Assembly (NCBI GenBank): GCA_002295885.1 | Contig: DBGM01000041.1 | Span: 18,458 to 82,457 of the forward strand | Length of the DNA: 64,000 bases | DNA from: Phycisphaerales bacterium UBA854 | GTDB lineage: Bacteria > Planctomycetota > Phycisphaerae > Phycisphaerales > SM1A02 | Direction: 5' to 3' | Shown: positions 61,201 through 64,000 of the stretch, one piece after another | Layout of the letters: every line of letters starts with the position of its first letter | How positions within the stretch are numbered: position 1 is the stretch's first letter | Notes under the pieces: model-generated | What the model was told of the DNA's origin: nothing | The model's database searches: none | The model's input: only the letters and a program-made list of their open reading frames with translations | Made by a program: the position numbers and the translations under genes

Positions 61201-61876
61201 CCTGGACGCAGGACGAGTTGTTCCAGCCGTTTCCGGATGCGGCGTCGTCCGGCGAGACGTACTGGGCCTCGACGAAGTAGATTCCGCCTCCGTCCTGTGC
61301 GGGATCGAGATCGCTGATGGCGACCTGCACCCGTTTGTAGATCCCGTTCCCCGATGCCGTGAGATCGGTCCCGGGATACGGGTACCAGCCGGTGAAGGCA
61401 TTGACCTCGTACTTCGGACTCATGCCGTTCTGTGATCCGTTCAATCCCGACGAGTACAGATCGGAACACCCGACGCCCAGCATGGAGCCGTCCGTGCCGA
61501 TGCAGTTGCATCCGCACAGGTCGTCGGACAAGGCGAAGAATCCGTTCTTGAGCCACCCCTGTCCCAGTTGCTCAAGCTTCCCATTCCTGATGCGGAAGAC
61601 ATGCTGACCGATGACCGGCTTGTCCGGAGTGCCCGAATTCCACAGCAATTCCTCGTCACCGATGTTGCAGGATTCGGTGCCGAACGCGAACGCCTCGATG
61701 CCGCCAACGGATTGATAGTTCGACGTTCCACGGATGTCGCCGACGATGACGTCGGGACCGCTGCTGGTGCAGCTCGTGCCGTTGTTTCCGCCGGCGGTGG
61801 CCCCCGTGGGGATGATCCAAACGACCGGGCCCATACACAACAAGCCGCCTGCCAGGGCGATCTTCACGGATCTCAT
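58211..61876 (-). CDS. Secreted multi-domain protein: sugar dehydrogenase propeller, cytochrome c and dockerin
   Basis: A 1221-residue exported protein. After a signal peptide (about 1-28) comes an unrecognised N-terminal domain (to about 410). Then follow D-C-N-G-N-G repeats, a glucose/sorbosone dehydrogenase-type propeller (about 445-775, with G-E-R-G-L-L-G-L-A and H-N-G-G) and a short cysteine-rich C-G-N-G-I-V-E-A-G-E-D-C-D-D-G-N block. Next is a pre-peptidase-like beta domain, then further repeats. A haem c motif C-F-G-C-H lies at 1050-1054 with a possible Met ligand about 27 residues on. Two D-x-D-G-x-V-D-V-x-D-L-L segments with W-G form the dockerin-like end. Start 61876 has GAGGAG nine bases upstream; the longer open frame to 62044 lacks one. 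Confidence 0.82.
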   Translation of the reverse strand: MRSVKIALAGGLLCMGPVVWIIPTGATAGGNNGTSCTSSGPDVIVGDIRGTSNYQSVGGIEAFAFGTESCNIGDEELLWNSGTPDKPVIGQHVFRIRNGKLEQLGQGWLKNGFFALSDDLCGCNCIGTDGSMLGVGCSDLYSSGLNGSQNGMSPKYEVNAFTGWYPYPGTDLTASGNGIYKRVQVAISDLDPAQDGGGIYFVEAQYVSPDDAASGNGWNNSSCVQGAVAGSGDSWNIDIDSYDTMRETTAVEAWRNFDSSVYVSDFFIENEGRVLIGSKVVDLGGGVYEYIYAVQNQTSDRSIDSFTVPVDPDGTYYDFDFNDVDYHSGSPVDGTDWSYTISSSGITWQCSQTYQQNVWANAIRWGTAYTFSFRSDVAPQIDASTLGIFKPATGGSNATSATGFAYAPVGEGGGGGDCNGNGSPDGQDIADGSSSDCNGNGLPDECENLGSCSPALVQVKSGLGPLVEADAPPGDTSRLFVMEQTGRIRVLSLTDYSTIGTFLNLAGQISTGGERGLLGLAFDPDYDTNGYFYVNYTNTSGNTVISRYRVSTDPNVADSGSETILKTINQDYSNHNGGCIRFGPDGMLYVGMGDGGSGGDPLNRAQDGGSLLGKMLRLDPDNPPTYVPVDNPFVGDSDVRDEIWSTGLRNPWKFSFDRQTGDMWIGDVGQNAYEEIDFEPAGSGGGYNWGWRCYEGDAAYDTSGCSGSSSYAAPIHDYNHSGGACTVIGGHVYRGCEVPQYQGLYFYAEYCADWIKVFRESDGVAVDFDDLSSELGWSGSNGAITSFAEGQSGELYVLTLSGSIYKLMCIGAAECGNGIVEAGEDCDDGNDAAGDGCFECQIEQATGSASDLCADAPEAIPGENPFDTSDAGAELPDPSDSLCGGTYLDWDGSDDVWFRFTPGLSGTLSLSTCDGSSYDTSMALYEGDDCTSLTLVACNGDATGEGGCQQYYSAIYGFEVVGGSVYWIRLGGWQGATGAGTLTLDYTSTGSDCNGNGIEDFVDIAEGKSTDCNGNDVPDECDIADGTLADCDGGPVGSAAGGLALIQTWCFGCHGPDGGGGKQYPGPSLRDISRVALWDKMRSPTDHPGGAHDEFTEQDFADLEAFLSDGGSRSRPDLVPDICQSLADCNDDGISDACELEAGTQVDLNWDGVPDDCQTAACAGDVSGDGTVDVADLLQIISDWGSTSGPSDCASPSGATPDGSVDVSDLLYVISDWGCTG

Positions 61877-62092
61877 GACTGCTGTACTCCTCAATACAGC
61901 CCCACCGAATGGGACATCGCTCCTCCCCCCCCCGAGGGATGAGTGGACGTATTCGGGTATGAAATGATCCGTGGCTTCCGTACCAGGCGAAGCCGAACTC
62001 CTCCGTATGAATCTGATACATGAATGCGGGGCTGCAACATTCAATCCTTCATTTCACAGGGTTTCATAGGAAATGAGTCCATTTCAACCCCG

Positions 62093-62122
62093 GTGACAAC
62101 GTGGACCGGCACCCGCTAGGAT
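62093..62122 (+). promoter_or_regulatory. Leaderless promoter of the 62129-62602 gene
   Basis: GTGACA (62093-62098), an 18-base spacer and TAGGAT (62117-62122) end 6 bases before the ATG. No ribosome-binding site is present. This is the best -35/-10 pair among the leaderless candidates. Confidence 0.55.
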
Positions 62123-62128
62123 GCAGCC

Positions 62129-62602
62129 ATGAGGATTGCACTGCTCATTTCGTCTCTGGTCAGCCTGGCATCCTGTGCCCCGCTGAGTACGACCTACGAC
62201 CCGATCGACGTGGTGATCGAGGTTCGTGACGCCAGGACCGGCGAGCCGCTTTCGGACGCGGAAGTGTACGGTGGGGTGAATACGATCTTCAATCCCGACA
62301 GCCAGCCCGGACCGCTCGGTCGTCCCGGAGGCATCCCCGGATTCGTTGTGGTCAACGAGCCTTCCGAATGGGTCGCACGTACCGATTCGGAGGGACAGGC
62401 TGCCATACGGCTGGCCGGCGGCAATCCGACGAGCCTGACCATCATCCGTCCGGGGTACATGCGGCTGCGGGCCTGCATCGAGACCGGTCGCAGCGAGATC
62501 ATCGGCGGCTCCCATTGGCGCAGCGGACATCGGAATGTCGCCCCGCATCCGCAACGACCGATCGAGTTCCGGATCGTACGCTCCGCAACTGCATCGGACT
62601 GA
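62129..62602 (+). CDS. Putative lipoprotein with carboxypeptidase-regulatory-like fold
   Basis: A 157-residue exported protein. The signal segment ends with L-A-S-C (Cys16), a lipobox. The mature part begins with a beta-strand V-V-I-E-V-R-D-A-R-T-G-E-P-L-S-D-A, a pattern common in carboxypeptidase-regulatory-like/Cna-B type sandwich domains. T-D-S-E-G-Q-A-A-I-R-L and L-T-I-I-R-P-G-Y later are further strands of that fold. No enzymatic residues are evident. It ends 13 bases before the convergent sdhB. Confidence 0.7.
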   Translation: MRIALLISSLVSLASCAPLSTTYDPIDVVIEVRDARTGEPLSDAEVYGGVNTIFNPDSQPGPLGRPGGIPGFVVVNEPSEWVARTDSEGQAAIRLAGGNPTSLTIIRPGYMRLRACIETGRSEIIGGSHWRSGHRNVAPHPQRPIEFRIVRSATASD

Positions 62603-62615
62603 GTTGGGAGTCGAG

Positions 62616-63413
62616 TCAGGTGGCCTGCATGTCGCCGCGCTTGTCTCCACCGTGCACGGTCGCCTTGATGAAGTCGGCATTCATGCGACCGATGTACTTG
62701 ATCGAAATCCCCTTGGGACACGAGGCCTGGCACTCGGCGTAGTTCCGACAGGTCCCGAACTGCTCCTCGTCCATGGCTTCGACCATCTTCCGTACGCGGA
62801 CGTATCGTTCTGGTTGTCCCTGCGGCAGCAGCGCGAGGTGGTTCGCCTTTGCCGACGTGAACAGCATCGCGGAACCGTTGGGGCAGGCCGCGACGCACGC
62901 GCCGCATCCAATGCAGGCGGAGGCATCGAGGGCGTCCTCCATGACTTCGTGCTCGATGGGAATCGAGTTGGGCTCGGGCTTGGGCCCGGAGTGGACGGTG
63001 ATGTACCCGCCGGCCTGGATCACATGGTCGAGGCTGGAGCGGTCGACGACGAGGTCCTTGATGACGGGAAAGGCTCCCGTACTGAAGGGCTCAAGCACGA
63101 TCCTCGCACCGTCCTCGAAGTTCCGCATCTGGAGCTGGCAGGTCGTGCAGCGGCCGGGGCCGTGCGGCAGGCCGTCAACGACGATTCCGCAGGTTCCGCA
63201 GATGCCTTCGCGGCAGTCGCTCTCGAAGGCGATGGGGTCCTCCCCCTGCTCCACGAGGGTTTCGTTGAGGATGTCGAGCATCTCAAGGAACGAGGCCTCG
63301 GCGGGGATGCCGGAGGCGTCGTAGTCCACGAAGCGGCCCTTGCGCTCGCCGCGAGGTTGTCTCCAGACCCGGACGGTGACATTCATCGTGCTGGCTGCGG
63401 CCGTATCCGTCAC
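62616..63413 (-). CDS. sdhB: Succinate dehydrogenase/fumarate reductase iron-sulfur subunit
   Basis: A 265-residue subunit with three clusters. [2Fe-2S] ligands are C-R-E-G-I-C-G-T-C plus a fourth Cys in C-T-T-C. The [4Fe-4S] site is C-I-G-C-G-A-C-V-A-A-C-P, and the [3Fe-4S] site lies in C-R-N-Y-A-E-C-Q-A-S-C-P-K. It passes electrons from SdhA to quinone. I choose the GTG at 63413 because it overlaps the sdhA stop (GTGA) and GGAG lies 6 bases before it; ATG 63386 would give 256 residues and start closer to the conserved domain. The longer frame to 63995 is in sdhA. No sdhC is seen on this side. Confidence 0.93.
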   Translation of the reverse strand: MTDTAAASTMNVTVRVWRQPRGERKGRFVDYDASGIPAEASFLEMLDILNETLVEQGEDPIAFESDCREGICGTCGIVVDGLPHGPGRCTTCQLQMRNFEDGARIVLEPFSTGAFPVIKDLVVDRSSLDHVIQAGGYITVHSGPKPEPNSIPIEHEVMEDALDASACIGCGACVAACPNGSAMLFTSAKANHLALLPQGQPERYVRVRKMVEAMDEEQFGTCRNYAECQASCPKGISIKYIGRMNADFIKATVHGGDKRGDMQAT

Positions 63414-64000
63414 TTGTAGCTCCGTGTTGCGGGCTTCAACTCCTCGAAGGCCAGCGGCTCGATGGCACGAACATGATCCGTATCCTCGCCCTGCCATTCC
63501 CAGGCCGCGACGTGACCGAAGTCGTCGTCGTTCCGGACGACCTCTCCGTCTTCGGTCTGGTGCTCCTCGCGGAAGTGGCAGCCGCAGCTTTCGTCGCGAG
63601 TCAGGGCATCCTGACACATCAGCGAGCCGATCTCGAGGAAGTCCGAGACCCGCATTGCACGCTCGAGAGTCTGGTTGACATCGCCGGCATCGCCGGTGAT
63701 CTTCAGATTCGACCAGAACTCGTCGCTCAGGCGACCGATCTCGTCGATGGCGCCCTGCAGGCCGGCCTCGTTGCGGCTCATCCCGCAATGGTTCCACAGC
63801 TGCTTGCCGAGTCGCTTGTGGATGGAGAGCGGCGTGGAATCGCCGCCGATGGACATGACCCGCTTGATGCGGTCCTTGACCTCGGCTTCGATCTTGGCGA
63901 ACTCCGGATGATCCGTGTCGACCTTGTCCCGGAAGAGGGGCTGGAGGCCGTCTCCGATGGTCTGGGGAAGGATGAAATAGCCGTCGGCCAGGCACTGCAT
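63410..64000 (-). CDS. sdhA: Succinate dehydrogenase/fumarate reductase flavoprotein subunit, 3' part
   Basis: Only the C-terminal 196 residues are in the window. They begin with C-L-A-D-G-Y-F-I-L-P-Q-T-I, part of the conserved FAD-domain region of the Bacteroides-type fumarate reductase/SDH subunit A. N-H-C-G-M-S-R-N, E-I-G-S-L-M-C-Q-D-A-L-T-R-D-E-S-C-G-C-H-F and the C-terminal H-V-R-A-I-E-P-L-A-F-E-E-L-K are typical. The stop overlaps the sdhB start (GTGA). The gene continues beyond the window edge. Confidence 0.93.
   Translation of the reverse strand: MQCLADGYFILPQTIGDGLQPLFRDKVDTDHPEFAKIEAEVKDRIKRVMSIGGDSTPLSIHKRLGKQLWNHCGMSRNEAGLQGAIDEIGRLSDEFWSNLKITGDAGDVNQTLERAMRVSDFLEIGSLMCQDALTRDESCGCHFREEHQTEDGEVVRNDDDFGHVAAWEWQGEDTDHVRAIEPLAFEELKPATRSYK

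Noticed and set aside
1..64000. CRISPR arrays, insertion sequences, prophage or toxin-antitoxin modules
   Set aside because: Read from the sequence and the translated proteins, I saw no tandem direct repeats with spacers, no transposase or integrase, and no phage structural genes. The two repeat-rich areas are protein repeats in secreted proteins.

Overview
The window looks like chromosomal DNA of a GC-rich planctomycete, most likely of the Phycisphaerae. Pointers are secreted proteins built from calcium-binding DCNGNG-type repeats with dockerin-like tails that end in a short W-G motif (7884-9716, 58211-61876), a PEP-CTERM-like sorting tail (57233-57892), and an HU protein with a lysine-rich N-terminal tail. 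KdsB implies a Kdo-containing outer membrane. MraY and a MurE-MurF fusion with a DNPR motif imply meso-diaminopimelate peptidoglycan. The taxonomic call is inference from gene style. I see no phage, insertion sequence, CRISPR array or plasmid signature.

Layout. 1-5.2 kb: end of a zinc metallopeptidase, a HWE/HisKA_2-type histidine kinase, ubiE, a lipoprotein, rplU and an aminotransferase. 5.2-16.7 kb: a nearly complete tryptophan-kynurenine catabolic locus. The minus-strand run 3-HAO, ACMSD, kynU, kmo, kynA, MFS transporter, kynB faces a plus-strand trio of SDR, semialdehyde dehydrogenase and RidA-type deaminase. Together these can take tryptophan to 2-aminomuconate and then to an oxalocrotonate-type product. 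A large secreted FG-GAP/dockerin protein sits between the two arms. 16.9-20.1 kb: nucleotide-sugar dehydrogenase and two sugar epimerase/reductase genes, then tRNA-Ser(GCT). 20.7-26.4 kb: HU, MurQ, a PfkB-family kinase and four minus-strand genes, three of them membrane proteins. 26.5-33.9 kb: hutH-hutU-hutI, methionine aminopeptidase and prolyl oligopeptidase, which together suggest peptide and histidine catabolism.

34-43.7 kb: IspH, RlmN, a 1142-residue divergent relative of fused indolepyruvate ferredoxin oxidoreductase, a Cof-type HAD phosphatase, a phosphotransferase preceded by a tiny upstream ORF, a TPR-like membrane protein and an RluA-type pseudouridine synthase. 43.7-48.9 kb: mraY, murE-murF fusion and queA. 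49-55.7 kb: def-fmt-zincin operon, TPR protein, kdsB and pyrG. 55.7-64 kb: tRNA-Met, a ROK sugar kinase, small secreted proteins, tRNA-Ser(TGA), a huge extracellular sugar-dehydrogenase/cytochrome c/dockerin protein, a lipoprotein, and sdhB with the end of sdhA.

Regulation. Genes inside operons commonly overlap by ATGA or GTGA. About ten first genes lack a ribosome-binding site and instead have a TAnnnT promoter -10 box only 5-7 bases before the start codon, which suggests widespread leaderless transcription. The most interesting items are that leaderless pattern, the degenerate oxidoreductase fusion, the kynurenine locus with its atypical SDR, the MurE-MurF fusion, the multi-domain extracellular dehydrogenase, and structured leaders before queA and the HU gene. 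I did not find a clearly new defence or mobile system.
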